Source of the DNA: Microbulbifer sp. THAF38
GTDB taxonomy: Bacteria > Pseudomonadota > Gammaproteobacteria > Pseudomonadales > Cellvibrionaceae
Assembly: GCF_009363535.1 (NCBI RefSeq)
Contig: NZ_CP045369.1
Coordinates: 434,001-498,000 of the forward strand
Length of the DNA stretch: 64,000 nt
Direction: 5' to 3'
The notes under the pieces are model-generated. The model was not told the origin of the DNA and ran no database searches. It worked only from the letters and a program-made list of their open reading frames with translations. Of the stretch, positions 47,915-58,337 are shown one piece after another. Numbering within the stretch: position 1 is the first letter of the stretch; every line of letters starts with the position of its first letter. A program made the translations under genes and the position numbers.

Positions 47915-47944
47915 GAAGGGGGATGAGTAACCTCATCCCCCTTC
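47915..47944 (-). terminator. Terminator after fis
   Basis: A 13-bp perfect stem GAAGGGGGATGAG with CTCATCCCCCTTC around TAAC, followed by GCTATTTT on the minus strand. It lies 22 bp after the fis stop and separates the dusB-fis operon from purH. Confidence 0.85.
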
Positions 47945-47966
47945 AAAAATTCGCATGGTGGGAAGC

Positions 47967-48275
47967 TTACAGCAGGCCGTAGCGCTTCAGCTTCTTGCGC
48001 AGGGTGCCGCGGTTGAGACCCAGCAGTTGCGCGGCGCGTGTCTGGTTGTGACGGGTGTATTTCATCACCACTTCGAGCATGGGCGCTTCGATTTCTGACA
48101 GCACCATGTCGTAGACATCGGTAACCATCTGGCCATCCAGGTGGCGGAAATAGTTCTCCATTGCGTGCTCGACCGCATCGCGCAGGGACTGCTGCTGCGG
48201 CTGAGCCAGCTGCGTTTGCCCCCTGGAGGATACTTCTTCGCTGCCAGTATCCGGAATCAATACTTCGTTATTCAT
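47967..48275 (-). CDS. fis: DNA-binding protein Fis
   Basis: Nucleoid-associated factor for inversion stimulation and growth-phase control of rRNA promoters. It has 102 residues: an N-terminal beta-hairpin region and the helix block [19 protein letters not shown], then the C-terminal [38 protein letters not shown], near-identical to the family. Its ATG overlaps the dusB stop (ATGA), the conserved dusB-fis coupling. Confidence 0.96.
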   Translation of the reverse strand: MNNEVLIPDTGSEEVSSRGQTQLAQPQQQSLRDAVEHAMENYFRHLDGQMVTDVYDMVLSEIEAPMLEVVMKYTRHNQTRAAQLLGLNRGTLRKKLKRYGLL

Positions 48276-49264
48276 GCCGCTTGTGCCCCTCTCGTTATTC
48301 GGCGTTCAAACCACGCGTGAACGCTGGCATGTTGTACTTCTGCGCTCTCTATCTGGAAAAAGGTCTTGCGGAAGGACTCGCTGTCCGCGAGTGTCTTCAA
48401 GTACCAACCCACATGCTTGCGGGCGATACGGACCCCCATCACCTCACCGTAGAATCGGTGCAGTTCACCCAAGTGGGTGAGCAGTATTTTTCTTACTTCG
48501 TCCAATGTTGGTTCGGGCAGCCGCTCGCCAGTGGCGAGGTAGTGGGCTATCTCCCGAAAAATCCAAGGTCGTCCCTGTGCGGCGCGGCCGATCATGACCG
48601 CCGCCGCGCCAGTGTAATCGAGCACCTCGCGGGCTCTCTCGGCACTGGTGATGTCGCCGTTGGCAAAAACCGGGATCCCTACCCTGGATACAATTTCGGC
48701 AATGGTATCGAATTCAGCCTGTCCGTGGTAGCCGCAGGCGCGAGTACGACCGTGAACCGCCAGAGCGGCGATGCCGGCATCCTCAGCCATTTGGGCTACG
48801 GTGACACCATTGCGGGAATCCGTACACCAGCCGGTGCGGATCTTGAGCGTCACCGGGACAGAGACAGACTGGACCACGGCCTGCAATATATCCGCAACCA
48901 GTTTTTCATCCCGCAGCAGGGCGGAGCCCGCCGCTTTTTTACACACTTTTTTTGCCGGGCAGCCCATATTGATATCGATGATTTGTGCGCCGCGACGCAC
49001 ATTTTCCCGAGCGGCCTGGGCCATCATCTCGGGATCACCACCAGCGATTTGCACCGATATGGGAGCTGCTTCACCACCGTGGTCCAGGCGCAAGCGCGAC
49101 TTGCGGCTATTCCACAGACGCGTGTCAGAGGTCACCATTTCCGATACCACCAGGCCGGCGCCGAGTTGGCGACATAATTGGCGGAAGGGGCGATCAGTAA
49201 CTCCGGCCATAGGCGCCAAGATTACCGGGTTGTCGATAATGTAGGGGCCTATAGCAATAGACAC
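48272..49264 (-). CDS. dusB: tRNA-dihydrouridine synthase B
   Basis: FMN enzyme reducing U17 of tRNA. It has 330 residues from a GTG at 49264 with GGAG five bases upstream; a longer reading to 49309 is less likely. Motifs are [46 protein letters not shown] (catalytic Cys), [27 protein letters not shown] and [13 protein letters not shown]. It is the first gene of the dusB-fis operon. Confidence 0.95.
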   Translation of the reverse strand: MSIAIGPYIIDNPVILAPMAGVTDRPFRQLCRQLGAGLVVSEMVTSDTRLWNSRKSRLRLDHGGEAAPISVQIAGGDPEMMAQAARENVRRGAQIIDINMGCPAKKVCKKAAGSALLRDEKLVADILQAVVQSVSVPVTLKIRTGWCTDSRNGVTVAQMAEDAGIAALAVHGRTRACGYHGQAEFDTIAEIVSRVGIPVFANGDITSAERAREVLDYTGAAAVMIGRAAQGRPWIFREIAHYLATGERLPEPTLDEVRKILLTHLGELHRFYGEVMGVRIARKHVGWYLKTLADSESFRKTFFQIESAEVQHASVHAWFERRITRGAQAA

Positions 49265-49458
49265 GGTAACTCCGTTTGGGCTTTGGAAGGGCGATCTATG
49301 CCCTGGCAAAAAGGCCGCCTATGATAACGACTGGCCCGGCGTTGGCAAAGCGAAAAAGCGGGCAAATTGATCGATCCCTGTGCGTTTAGCTCGCAGAGTG
49401 GTCAATTTTGGTGGCTTTGTCCGCCAAGGCGTCAGCGACCATGGCGCCAATCATTTTC

Positions 49459-50745
49459 CTATGGGGCGATTTTCATCTCGTAGTTCACCGCCTCGGCCCC
49501 TGGGTCAACCACCTCAATGGCGATGTGAATGGGGCTGCCCTGGGGCATCTGCTTGCGTCCAGCCAGCTCGCCCTGCAAATACTCTTCGGGAGTAAAGCGG
49601 CGACTCGCCACCGCCTTGTTTTTCAAGTCGCTGAAATTTAGCAGCAAGTTGGGGAAAGGTTGGGGGTAGGGAGCTGAGTTCAGTAACACGGCGTCCACTA
49701 CCAGTGCGCCTTCCAATTGTGGATGGCTGCGCACCATCAGATTGGAGGCCTGGATTGCATTGGGATCCCGCAGTGGGGGCAGGGCACAGCCGAGCAGTGG
49801 ACAGACAGAAGCGTAGATATCGCGCCAGGGCTGCTGCTTGCTAAGCCGGTCAAACTGAAAGTAAGCCAACTGGAATAACAGTAAGAGTGTTAAAAAGGGA
49901 AGGAGTAGCCGCCACAGCCAGGGATTCACCGCTCTCTTCGATGATGCCGCACCCCAAGTCATTTCCACCGGGGCAGGCTGAATAGCGGAGATTAGTTGTT
50001 CGCGAACGGGCTCCGCCTGCGGTTCTGGGGCGCTGTCGGCTCCGGTGGCAAAGTAGGGCTCTTTGCGTCCATTACCGGCTTCCTGCAATGGTGCCGGGAG
50101 TATTTCTTCAGAGGCAGAGGGTGCCTCGGGTGCGGGTTCAGGCTCGTAGGACTCCGTTGTGGGAGCCGGTGACTCTAAGGGGTGCTCCCAGGGCTCAAGG
50201 TCGCCGAAGTTATCACTCTCAGCAGTGGGGCTGAGGGAATCCTCATCGGCGTTTGTAGCACTGCGCTCGAAATCGGGCGCATCGTTCCAGTCTGGTTTTA
50301 GTACCGATTCGAGTTCTTCCTCGGGATCGTCCTCGAATTGGTCCTCCTCCTGCAGTTCCTGCCACTCATTATCGCCAAATGCATCACCAATAAGGCTCTC
50401 TGAATTGGCTGCTGGTGTTTCGTGGGAAGTGTTTCCTGCTGATTCACGGTCTGCAGTGTTACTGGGAGAATGCTTTTCGGTGGGATTGGCGGTAGCCGCC
50501 TCCTCTGCCGGATCATCATCTTCCAGCTCGATATCGTCGTGTATCAGGAAGTCATCGTCTTCCAGTAGCGTTTCCAGATCACTGCGTGCGTCGGGGCCAT
50601 TGTCGTTGAAGACGATGTTCTCATCCGCGCGGAAAACCTGCAGGCAGGAACCGCAGCGCACCGCACCGCGAGCGGCGCGAAGCTGCTGGTCGTTGATATG
50701 AAATGAGGTGCTGCAGTGGGGGCAGCGGGTTACCAGTTGAGACAT
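49459..50745 (-). CDS. Zinc-ribbon, membrane protein with DUF3426 domain
   Basis: It has 428 residues. The N-terminal MJ0042-type zinc finger (CPHCSTSFHINDQQLRAARGAVRCGSCLQVF) has four Cys ligands. A long acidic, low-complexity, probably disordered middle (about 50-260, rich in Glu, Asp and Ser) is followed by one membrane helix (LWRLLLPFLTLLLLFQLAYF, about 275-295) and a C-terminal DUF3426 domain (KQQPWRDIYASVCPLLGCALPPL...RRFTPEEYLQG). It is commonly found between prmA and dusB; the function is unknown. It lies 75 bp from prmA. Confidence 0.9.
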   Translation of the reverse strand: MSQLVTRCPHCSTSFHINDQQLRAARGAVRCGSCLQVFRADENIVFNDNGPDARSDLETLLEDDDFLIHDDIELEDDDPAEEAATANPTEKHSPSNTADRESAGNTSHETPAANSESLIGDAFGDNEWQELQEEDQFEDDPEEELESVLKPDWNDAPDFERSATNADEDSLSPTAESDNFGDLEPWEHPLESPAPTTESYEPEPAPEAPSASEEILPAPLQEAGNGRKEPYFATGADSAPEPQAEPVREQLISAIQPAPVEMTWGAASSKRAVNPWLWRLLLPFLTLLLLFQLAYFQFDRLSKQQPWRDIYASVCPLLGCALPPLRDPNAIQASNLMVRSHPQLEGALVVDAVLLNSAPYPQPFPNLLLNFSDLKNKAVASRRFTPEEYLQGELAGRKQMPQGSPIHIAIEVVDPGAEAVNYEMKIAP

Positions 50746-50820
50746 TCGACTATGGCGCAGTTTATTTTACGCTCAAGTTTATCAGTCTGCCCGGTCCTCG
50801 CGTAGTGCTGGCTGGCGTAT

Positions 50821-51702
50821 TTAGCGAATACGGGTGCCGCTCAAACGTACCCAGCCCTCGTGCTCGGCATCCTCATCGAAGTCGATACTCTCTGCGTAGG
50901 CGGTTTTTACCTGTTCTGCCTGGGAGGCGAGGATGCCCGACAGGCAGATGCGACCGCCGACTTTGGTCAGAGCAATTAACTGCGTGGAGAGTTCTACCAA
51001 CGGGCCGGCAAGGATGTTGGCAAGCATGAAATCGGCACTTTCTTGCGGCATCTGTTCCGGTAAATAAACCGGGAAGCGCTGTGGATCTATGCCGTTGCGC
51101 AGGGCGTTGTCACGACTGGCGATCAGAGCTTGAGGATCGATATCGGTACCCATGGCGCGTTCGGCGCCGAGTAGCAAAGCACCAATACCGAGGATACCGG
51201 AGCCGCAGCCGAAGTCGATGGCGCTCTTGCCCTGCAGGGGTTCTTGCGCCAACCAGCGCAGGCACAGGAAGGTTGTGGGGTGAGTGCCTGTGCCGAAAGC
51301 GAGTCCGGGGTCCAGCAGCAGGTTGACTGCTTGCGGCTGGGGCGGCTCGCACCAGCTTGGGCAGATCCACAAGTTGTCGCCACACTGAATGGGCTTGTAG
51401 TGCGACATCCACTCGCGCTCCCAGTCTTTATCTTCGAGCTGGTCCCAGCGGGCATTGGGAAGGAGTTCGCATAAGAAAGAGGCGGCTTTGGCCTCGGTGA
51501 CGCCTGTATCGACTTCGGCATCGAACAAGCCGGTCACCCGCGTTTGATCCCACAGGGGGACCTCGCCGAGTCCGGGTTCGAGAATGGGTTGGTCTGCGTT
51601 GTCCTGCAGGGTTACGGATACGGCGCCGGCAAAAAGCAGGGCGTTTTCGATTTTTTCCGCTTGGGCACGATCGGTGTCGACGCGGAGTTGTAGCCAGGGC
51701 AT
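50821..51702 (-). CDS. prmA: Ribosomal protein L11 methyltransferase
   Basis: Trimethylates L11. It has 293 residues: an N-terminal L11-recognition domain (MPWLQLRVDTDRAQAEKIENALLFAGAVSVTLQDN) and a C-terminal SAM-dependent methyltransferase domain with LDPGLAFGTGTHPTTFLCLRWL, SAIDFGCGSGILGIGALLLGA, DIDPQAL and DFMLANILAGPLVEL. Its position between accC and the DUF3426 gene is the usual one. Confidence 0.96.
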   Translation of the reverse strand: MPWLQLRVDTDRAQAEKIENALLFAGAVSVTLQDNADQPILEPGLGEVPLWDQTRVTGLFDAEVDTGVTEAKAASFLCELLPNARWDQLEDKDWEREWMSHYKPIQCGDNLWICPSWCEPPQPQAVNLLLDPGLAFGTGTHPTTFLCLRWLAQEPLQGKSAIDFGCGSGILGIGALLLGAERAMGTDIDPQALIASRDNALRNGIDPQRFPVYLPEQMPQESADFMLANILAGPLVELSTQLIALTKVGGRICLSGILASQAEQVKTAYAESIDFDEDAEHEGWVRLSGTRIR

Positions 51703-51838
51703 AGGAATTCCGTGGTGAGTAACTGCTATTCAGGTGGTAGGGCCACCCTGTTTATGCGATGTCCGCCGCCATCCCTGGCGTCCGGTTTCATCGTATTTTG
51801 AACGCAATTCTCTCCAACTTTGCCCCGGCTGGCGAGGG

Positions 51839-53179
51839 CTAGAGCCCCAGCTTCTTCTCCAAATAGTGAATATTGACCCCACCTTTAGCAAAGGCTTCAT
51901 CGCGGACCAGCTCTTCCTGAAGGGGGATATTGGTCTTGATACCATCCACAACCAGCTCGGACAGGGCTACGCGCATACGCGCCAGGGCGGTCTCGCGGTC
52001 CTCGGCGTGGGTGATCAGCTTGGCGATCATTGAGTCGTAGTTGGGGGGAACCGTATAGCCGGAGTAGAGGTGCGAATCCACGCGCACACCCAGGCCTCCG
52101 GGCATATGGAAATTGTTAACCTTGCCGGGGCTGGGGAAGAAAGTCTGAGGATCTTCCGCGTTGATACGGCACTCGAAGGCGTGCCCGCGAATAACGATGT
52201 CTTCCTGCTTGAAGGAGAGCTTCTCGCCGGCACAAACGCGAATCTGTTCCTTGATCAGATCTATGCCCGTCACCATTTCGGTGACCGGGTGCTCCACCTG
52301 GATACGTGTGTTCATCTCGATGAAGTAGAAGCGCTCATCCTCATAGAGGAATTCAAAAGTGCCGGCGCCGCGGTAGCCGATATCAATACAAGCCTGTACG
52401 CAGGAGTCGTGCACTTGACGGCGCACCTCGTCGGGGATGCCGGGGGCTGGTGCTTCCTCAAGCACCTTCTGGTGACGGCGCTGCAGGGAGCAGTCGCGAT
52501 CTCCAAGATGGATAGCATTCCCTTGTCCATCGGACATTACCTGGATTTCTACGTGTCGCGGGTTCTGTAGAAACTTCTCCAGGTAAACGGTGCCGTCACC
52601 GAAGGCGGCCTGGGCCTCGGATTTAGTCACGGAGATCGCGTTGATCAGGTCTTCGGCACGCTCCACCACGCGCATACCGCGGCCGCCACCGCCGGCGGCG
52701 GCCTTGATAATCACCGGGTAGCCGACTTTCTCACCGATCTCTAGGCAGCGCTCGTTGTTATCGGGCAGGGGGCCATCGGAACCCGGCACTGTGGGGACTC
52801 CGGCCTTTTTCATTGCGGCGATGGCGGATACCTTGTCACCCATCAGGCGGATTACATCCGGGTCCGGGCCGATAAAGGTAAAGCCGCTTTTTTGTACCTG
52901 TTCGGCGAAGTCGGCGTTTTCTGCGAGGAAACCGTAGCCGGGGTGTACGGCCACCGCGTCGGTGATTTCCATGGCGGAAATCAGGGCCGGAATATTCAAG
53001 TAGCTCTGCGAAGAGGGGTTGGGGCCAATACAGACAGACTCATCGGCCAGGCGCACATGCTTCAGGTTGCGATCCACTAACGAGTGCACCGCAACCGTGG
53101 CGATACCCATCTCTTTGCAGGCGCGCAAGATCCGCAGGGCGATTTCGCCGCGGTTGGCGATCAGGATTTTGTCGAACAT
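51839..53179 (-). CDS. accC: Acetyl-CoA carboxylase, biotin carboxylase subunit
   Basis: Carboxylates biotin on AccB with ATP and bicarbonate, the first step of fatty acid synthesis. It has 446 residues: [22 protein letters not shown], the ATP-grasp glycine loop [72 protein letters not shown]. It is 15 bp after accB, which supplies its substrate; the pair is co-transcribed. Confidence 0.98.
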   Translation of the reverse strand: MFDKILIANRGEIALRILRACKEMGIATVAVHSLVDRNLKHVRLADESVCIGPNPSSQSYLNIPALISAMEITDAVAVHPGYGFLAENADFAEQVQKSGFTFIGPDPDVIRLMGDKVSAIAAMKKAGVPTVPGSDGPLPDNNERCLEIGEKVGYPVIIKAAAGGGGRGMRVVERAEDLINAISVTKSEAQAAFGDGTVYLEKFLQNPRHVEIQVMSDGQGNAIHLGDRDCSLQRRHQKVLEEAPAPGIPDEVRRQVHDSCVQACIDIGYRGAGTFEFLYEDERFYFIEMNTRIQVEHPVTEMVTGIDLIKEQIRVCAGEKLSFKQEDIVIRGHAFECRINAEDPQTFFPSPGKVNNFHMPGGLGVRVDSHLYSGYTVPPNYDSMIAKLITHAEDRETALARMRVALSELVVDGIKTNIPLQEELVRDEAFAKGGVNIHYLEKKLGL

Positions 53180-53194
53180 AGTGACTTACCCCGC

Positions 53195-53680
53195 TCAGAC
53201 GATGGTCACGAGCGGTTGATCGAACTCTACCGGCTGGCCGTCTTCGAGCAGGATGGACTCGACAGTGCCGGCCTTGTCGGCCTCAATCTGGTTCATCATT
53301 TTCATCGCCTCAACGATGCATACGACATCGCCGACCTTAACCTGCTGACCCACTTTGACGAAGGGCTCGGCACCGGGGCTGGGCGCCGCGTAGAAAGTAC
53401 CCACCATCGGCGACTTCACCGCGTGGCCGCTGATCGTCGGTTTGGTTTCTTTTTCCTCTACCGCCGGGGCCGCACTTTGGGCTGGCGCTGGCGCTATAGG
53501 AGCCGGCGCTGGCGCCATTGGGGCGCCGTAAGGGGCGCCATAAACCGGAGCGACTGGCTGCGCTGCGCCGCTGACGCCGCGGCTGATGCGTACAGACTCT
53601 TCACCCTCTTTAATTTCCAGCTCGCCGATATCCGATTCTTCGAGCAGCTCAATCAGTTTTTTAATTTTGCGGATATCCAT
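53195..53680 (-). CDS. accB: Acetyl-CoA carboxylase biotin carboxyl carrier protein
   Basis: It has 161 residues. An N-terminal segment ([32 protein letters not shown]) and an Ala/Pro-rich linker (about 40-85) lead to the biotinyl domain with EAMKMMNQ, where K127 receives biotin, and the ThumbP-like loop [19 protein letters not shown]. It works with AccC and the AccA/AccD pair, which are not in this window. It is part of aroQ-accB-accC. Confidence 0.98.
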   Translation of the reverse strand: MDIRKIKKLIELLEESDIGELEIKEGEESVRISRGVSGAAQPVAPVYGAPYGAPMAPAPAPIAPAPAQSAAPAVEEKETKPTISGHAVKSPMVGTFYAAPSPGAEPFVKVGQQVKVGDVVCIVEAMKMMNQIEADKAGTVESILLEDGQPVEFDQPLVTIV

Positions 53681-53704
53681 AGTTCTTTCACTCGCAGGTT
53701 TGAT

Positions 53705-54160
53705 TCATTGATTTTGAGGCGCCATAGCCAGTTGGTGTATGGCCGCCTGAAGTGCCAGGGTGTAGCTGTGTGGGCCGAAGCCACACACCACACCGAGGGC
53801 CAAGTCGGATAGATAGGAATGGTGCCTAAATGCCTCTCGGGCATGGGGGTTGGAAAGGTGCAGCTCAATAAACGGTATTGCGACACCCGCCAAGGCATCC
53901 CGCAGCGCCACACTGGTATGGGTATAGGCAGCGGGGTTGATCACGATAAAGTCCACGCCGGTATTGGCGGCCAAATGGATGCGCTCCACCAGGGCGGATT
54001 CGCTGTTGCTCTGCAGGGTTTCCAATTGGTGTCCGGCGTCCTCACACTGGCGCTCGGCGGCCAGATTAATTTCCGCGAGCGTGGTGGCACCGTAGATATG
54101 TGGCTCACGGCTGCCGAGCAAATTGAGATTGGGGCCGTGCAGGAGAAGAATTTTAGCCAT
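53705..54160 (-). CDS. aroQ: 3-dehydroquinate dehydratase, type II
   Basis: Third step of the shikimate pathway. It has 151 residues from the ATG at 54160 ([31 protein letters not shown]). Typical type II elements are the catalytic Tyr of HIYG and Arg of [27 protein letters not shown] and [23 protein letters not shown] longer upstream frame has no homology. AGGG lies upstream. It is first of aroQ-accB-accC, the usual order. Confidence 0.95.
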   Translation of the reverse strand: MAKILLLHGPNLNLLGSREPHIYGATTLAEINLAAERQCEDAGHQLETLQSNSESALVERIHLAANTGVDFIVINPAAYTHTSVALRDALAGVAIPFIELHLSNPHAREAFRHHSYLSDLALGVVCGFGPHSYTLALQAAIHQLAMAPQNQ

Positions 54161-54420
54161 AGTGCGCCCTAGGGAAAATTGCCGAAAAACCCAAAAAATT
54201 GGTCTAAAGTTGGCTATCTTGCGGGCAAACTCGAATTTTTGGCGTATTTGCCCGAGTGCTTTAAACGAGTGTGCCGCAAAAGTGACTCCCTGTCCATGCC
54301 TGCAGGGCAGTTTATCGAAGTTAGCGGCAGTTCGGCGATATTTGGCCAAAAATTAGCGCAAAATATCCGTGCTGTGGCTTTTTTACCCCTGCAATTGGCT
54401 ACAAAGGCGGAAGTTTCTTT

Positions 54421-56232
54421 TTACGGAATAGAGGTTGTGCGGAGCTGGCTGCCCGCGGCGGCCTCAAGCTCCATCAAAAGCTCCTCGCGGGAGAGGATTT
54501 GCGGCAGGATTTTGGCCTCACCGCCATTGGCGGGATAGAGCAGGTAGAGCGGTACACTGGTGCGACCGTACTTCGCCAGGAGTTCGCTAATATGCGGGTC
54601 CTGGTTCGTCCAGTCTCCTTTCAGCGCCACTACACCGAGTTTCTCGATAGCCTGGCTCACCGCATCGCTCGACAACACCACCTTTTCATTAGCCAGGCAG
54701 GTAATACACCAGGCGGCTGTCATATTTGTCAGTATCGGACGCCCTTCCCTACGCGCCGTCTCCAAGCGTTCGGCTGAGTAGGGTTGCCAGTAGTCGCTAG
54801 TCTGCTGTTGTGCCTGGGGGGCGGTACTGAGGCGCGGCAGTAACATCAGCGCAAAACTCAGAGCGACAACCGCCAACGAGCCCCGCAGCCAGTGCCACTG
54901 GGGACTCGGCCAGAGCCACAGGGCAAAGGCGATAGCGACAGCGCCGCTGAGCACCAGGGTGACACCGTCGCCCCCTGTCTGACGCCCCAATACCCAAAGC
55001 AACCAGACTGCGGTCAGGTACATGGGGAAGGCCAGTAGTTGTTTCAGCCGGTCCATCCAGGGGCCTGGGCGTGGCAGTTTGTCCGCCAGCGCGGGGATAT
55101 AGGTGAGAAGTAGAAAGGGCGCGGCCATGCCGGCACCAAGAGCGGCGAATACGCTGAGTGCTACGGCAGCGGACTGTGTTACTGCAAAACCCAGTGCAGA
55201 GCCCATCAGGGGGGCGGTACAGGGACTGGCTACCAGGGTGGCCAGGGCACCGGAGGTGAAGGAGCCACGCAGTCCTTGGCTGTTGCTCAAATTGCTGCCA
55301 ATGCCCATCAGACTGCTGCCAATCTCTGTGACACCGGACAGGCTGAGCCCCATGATAAAGAACAGGTAGGCTAAAGCTGCCACCAGCCAGGGGGACTGTA
55401 GCTGAAATCCCCAGCCAATCGCTTCGCCCGCGGCCCGCAGGGCCAGCATGGTTGCGGCAATGGCGACAAAGCTCAGTACCACGCCGGCGGCGTAGGCCCA
55501 GCCGTGGTGATGGCGCTGGCTGGCGCTTTGCGCCGCCTGGCTCACCGCCAGTAACTTAATCGAGAGTACCGGAAAGACACAGGGCATCAGGTTAAGCAGT
55601 AGGCCACCGGCAAAGGCAAAGAGCAGGGCCAAAGGTAATGTAATAGCGCTGCCAGACTCGCCCTGAGAGGCATTCGATGAGGTGCCGCCTGACCCTAAGG
55701 ATGTATTCTGGAAGCCCCCGTCAACAGGTTGGATGCTGCCTGAGGCGATATCTATACGGTAGTGACGAACCTGTGGCGGATAGCAGAGCCCCGCGTCGGC
55801 ACAGCCTTGGTAGTGCAACTCCAGTTGCAGATTTTGGGGGCTGCCAGTGACGGTAATGGGGAATTCCAGCTGGCCGCGATAGACCTCGGTCTCTTTTTCG
55901 AAGTAGTCATCCCAGATAACTTTACCGCTGGGTAGATCTAGGGGGATCGCGGTTTTTTGTCCGTTTTCGATACGATACAGGGCAAGTTTGTCGCGGTAGA
56001 GATAGTACTCTGGGGCGATTTCAAACAGGGCGCTGAGCTGTTCGCCGCTCAGTAGCAGGTCCTGCCGGTAGGCCTCGTCGACAGGCAGGAAGGTGTTCTC
56101 CTGCTGGCCGATGGAAGAGGAAGCAAAAGGGTTACTCCCGGCCTGAGCAAATGCATTGATCGCAGGCAGGCATAACAAGATTGCCAGCAGAGCGAGGAAA
56201 TTATTTCTGAAACTTCTGGTCATCACAGCCAT
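54421..56232 (-). CDS. dsbD: Thiol:disulfide interchange protein DsbD
   Basis: Carries electrons from cytoplasmic thioredoxin to periplasmic DsbC/DsbG and CcmG. It has 603 residues with a signal peptide (ALLAILLCLPAINAFAQ). The periplasmic alpha domain has C144 and C150 (YQGCADAGLCYPP). The central transmembrane domain has paired Cys in LMPCVFPVLSIK and VASPCTAPLMGSALG. The C-terminal thioredoxin-like gamma domain has CITC (TAAWCITCLANEK). It is divergent from a lipoprotein gene and close to a copper chaperone, which also depends on periplasmic thiol chemistry. Confidence 0.94.
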   Translation of the reverse strand: MAVMTRSFRNNFLALLAILLCLPAINAFAQAGSNPFASSSIGQQENTFLPVDEAYRQDLLLSGEQLSALFEIAPEYYLYRDKLALYRIENGQKTAIPLDLPSGKVIWDDYFEKETEVYRGQLEFPITVTGSPQNLQLELHYQGCADAGLCYPPQVRHYRIDIASGSIQPVDGGFQNTSLGSGGTSSNASQGESGSAITLPLALLFAFAGGLLLNLMPCVFPVLSIKLLAVSQAAQSASQRHHHGWAYAAGVVLSFVAIAATMLALRAAGEAIGWGFQLQSPWLVAALAYLFFIMGLSLSGVTEIGSSLMGIGSNLSNSQGLRGSFTSGALATLVASPCTAPLMGSALGFAVTQSAAVALSVFAALGAGMAAPFLLLTYIPALADKLPRPGPWMDRLKQLLAFPMYLTAVWLLWVLGRQTGGDGVTLVLSGAVAIAFALWLWPSPQWHWLRGSLAVVALSFALMLLPRLSTAPQAQQQTSDYWQPYSAERLETARREGRPILTNMTAAWCITCLANEKVVLSSDAVSQAIEKLGVVALKGDWTNQDPHISELLAKYGRTSVPLYLLYPANGGEAKILPQILSREELLMELEAAAGSQLRTTSIP

Positions 56233-56352
56233 AGATGAAAAAATTCATTATAGTCGGGCGCATGGTTCTGACTGCAGCGCCGGACGGGGGTTCAGTCGCG
56301 TCAGCAGTATAGCGACGCCAGTGGTACAAAAAAACAACAACGGGGGATTGCT

Positions 56353-57078
56353 TTGCCGTCATTAGAACGCCTTCACAGCTTTGCTATCTATCTATTGATG
56401 GCTGTGTTACTCGGTGCCTGTGCTTCAAACAAGCCGCTTCCCCCTCCGCCCAGTCCACCGCCGCAAAAGGCCAAGCCTTCGACCGAGGAGGTGCGCCGCA
56501 ACAATGTGGCGTATTTCTTAAAGCGCGCCGAACAGGCCTTGCGTAGGGGCCATCTGACCCAGCCCGCCGGTGCCAGCGCTTATGACTATTACCTGAATGT
56601 GCAACAGTTGGACCCCGGCAACCGCCGTGCCCAGACCGGAATCCAGACGATTGTGGTCACCTATGTGGAGCAGGCTCGGGAGGCACTACGCAGACGGGCT
56701 TTTGCGGAAGTGGCGAGCTTGTTGCGGCGCGCAGAGATGCTGGCTCCGGGTAACCCCTTGGTCGCCGAGGTGCGCAGTCAACTGGCCCGAGAGCGCGGTC
56801 GTGCAAAACTGGATTTGCCCCGAGGGGAGGCTATCGGGCTGCCGCAAGCGGAGCTTAGAGCCAGGTCTGAAAAACTCATTGCACAGCTGCGCCAAGTGGC
56901 CCAGCGCATCCGCAGTGAGCAGCTGCGTGTCATTATCGTCGCCGGGGATGATGCCGAGGGCCGCTGGGTTTACCAGCAGTTGCGCGAGGCGGTGCCCGGC
57001 TATCGGGTGCGGGGGGATATTAAGATCGGCAGTCCCGCGCGTTTACTTCTTATTCAGCCCAGTGGAGGGTATCAGTGA
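56353..57078 (+). CDS. Lipoprotein with Pro-rich linker and TPR-like helices
   Basis: It has 241 residues and a TTG start after GGGGGA. The signal peptide ends in LLGAC, a lipobox. A PPPPSPPPQK linker is followed by helical repeats (NVAYFLKRAEQALRRGHLTQPAG, QARIAL-like REALRRRAFAEVASLLRRAEMLAPGNP) that resemble TPR units, and a C-terminal alpha/beta part (LRVIIVAGDDAEGRWVYQQLREAVPGYRV). No family name is recognised. Its stop overlaps the start of the copper chaperone gene (GTGA), so the pair is coupled. Confidence 0.8.
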   Translation: MPSLERLHSFAIYLLMAVLLGACASNKPLPPPPSPPPQKAKPSTEEVRRNNVAYFLKRAEQALRRGHLTQPAGASAYDYYLNVQQLDPGNRRAQTGIQTIVVTYVEQAREALRRRAFAEVASLLRRAEMLAPGNPLVAEVRSQLARERGRAKLDLPRGEAIGLPQAELRARSEKLIAQLRQVAQRIRSEQLRVIIVAGDDAEGRWVYQQLREAVPGYRVRGDIKIGSPARLLLIQPSGGYQ

Positions 57079-57557
57079 GAAAGACGGTTTTTTTTGCATG
57101 GGGACTGCTAATAAGCAGCCTTTTTTACACAGTGGGGGTTTCCGCCCTCACTAACCCCCTTCTGGTTGAGGGCTATGCCCGCGAGACGCCACCGGGGGCG
57201 CCGATGAGCGCGGCCTACCTGTCCCTCCACAATACCGGAGAGCACTTGCTGCAATTAACAGCCGTAGAGCTGTCTGGAGATACAAAGGGCTCTGCCAATT
57301 TACATACGACTGAGCGAGCGCAGGGTGTCAGCCGTATGCGCCCTCTGGAGAAACTGGCGATCGCTGCTGGCGAGAAATTACAGATGGTACCAGGAGGCGT
57401 ACACCTGATGATTCATGGAGTACGACTCAGGGCGGGAGAATCACTACCACTGCGCCTGCTCTTTGCCGATGGAAGCAGTTTGGAGGTCCTGGTGCCCATT
57501 ATGGGGCGGGAGGCGCTTGAAAAAGATCACCACCGCCATCATGGCAGTGCAGGGTAA
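57075..57557 (+). CDS. PCu(A)C-type periplasmic copper chaperone
   Basis: It has 160 residues with a signal peptide (FFAWGLLISSLFYTVGVSA). The core shows MSAAYLSLHNTG, then LHTTERAQGVSRMRPLEKL...QMVPGGVHLMIHGV, with the His and Met ligands arranged as in PCu(A)C proteins (His, Met, His-x-Met pattern). Such proteins deliver Cu(I) to the CuA centre of cytochrome oxidase. The C-terminus (EKDHHRHHGSAG) is His-rich. It starts with GTG overlapping the upstream lipoprotein. Confidence 0.88.
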   Translation: MRKTVFFAWGLLISSLFYTVGVSALTNPLLVEGYARETPPGAPMSAAYLSLHNTGEHLLQLTAVELSGDTKGSANLHTTERAQGVSRMRPLEKLAIAAGEKLQMVPGGVHLMIHGVRLRAGESLPLRLLFADGSSLEVLVPIMGREALEKDHHRHHGSAG

Positions 57558-57588
57558 CTAGTTTTTGTTGAAGTAAAAGGAAAGAAAA

Positions 57589-58158
57589 ATGAAGAAATTG
57601 TTGTTATTGGTGGGGGCCCTGGTCTTAGCTGGATGTGCTCACAGTCCACTACAAATTCGTCTGCACCCTCAGGTTCAGGTAGCTCCCGAATCCATTGGTG
57701 CGGGGCACAGTCTCAATGTTCGCGGGATCAATGAACTGCCTGGTGGCGGTTTGGGCTCCCTCGGCGGTGTCTATGCGGATACCTCTCAGGTAAGTATCGC
57801 CAACGACGCGGGCAGAGCCATTGCCGCTGGCTTGAGTGAGGGCTTTGCCAACTGGTCTTTCCGTATCACTGACTCGGCTCCTGAGGTGCAGGTGACGGCA
57901 AAATTGGTGAAGCTGACTTACAACAGCCCTAACACTGTCTATACCACCCAGATTGATACTTCTGCCGAAATTCACCTGGAGGTTAAGGCAGGCCATGCTA
58001 CCTATTTCGGGACTTATAGCACCTCGGGTAAAGACCGCAACCTGATCAAACCCAGCAGGGAAGAGGTGGAAAGCCGGGTAAATGGTCTGCTGAGCGCGAC
58101 CATGCAACGGGTGTTTGAAGATGAAAAGCTGAAAAAATTCTTGCGCGCAAATCTCTGA
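57589..58158 (+). CDS. YajG family lipoprotein
   Basis: It has 189 residues with lipoprotein signal peptide MKKLLLLVGALVLAGCAHSP (Cys16). YajG features are LQIRLHPQVQVAPESIGAGHSLNVRGINELPGG, VSIANDAGRAIAAGLSEGFANWSFRI and a C-terminal helix. The function of YajG lipoproteins is not established; the envelope location is inferred. It is 31 bp after the copper chaperone gene with AAGGAAAG before the ATG. Confidence 0.85.
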   Translation: MKKLLLLVGALVLAGCAHSPLQIRLHPQVQVAPESIGAGHSLNVRGINELPGGGLGSLGGVYADTSQVSIANDAGRAIAAGLSEGFANWSFRITDSAPEVQVTAKLVKLTYNSPNTVYTTQIDTSAEIHLEVKAGHATYFGTYSTSGKDRNLIKPSREEVESRVNGLLSATMQRVFEDEKLKKFLRANL

Positions 58159-58337
58159 GTGTGCAATTTAAAGGCCTGTAGGAGAGGGGTCAGCTGGAGA
58201 CAGGATAATTGAATAAAATCGGCGATCTTGGGCGATGTTAGCGTTACGTTTGCCCACATTTTGCAACCACGCTCCATTACCGGCTGTATTTGCGATCTTT
58301 TCTATGGTGCGTTTCGGTTCCCGCAGGGAGTGCGGCT

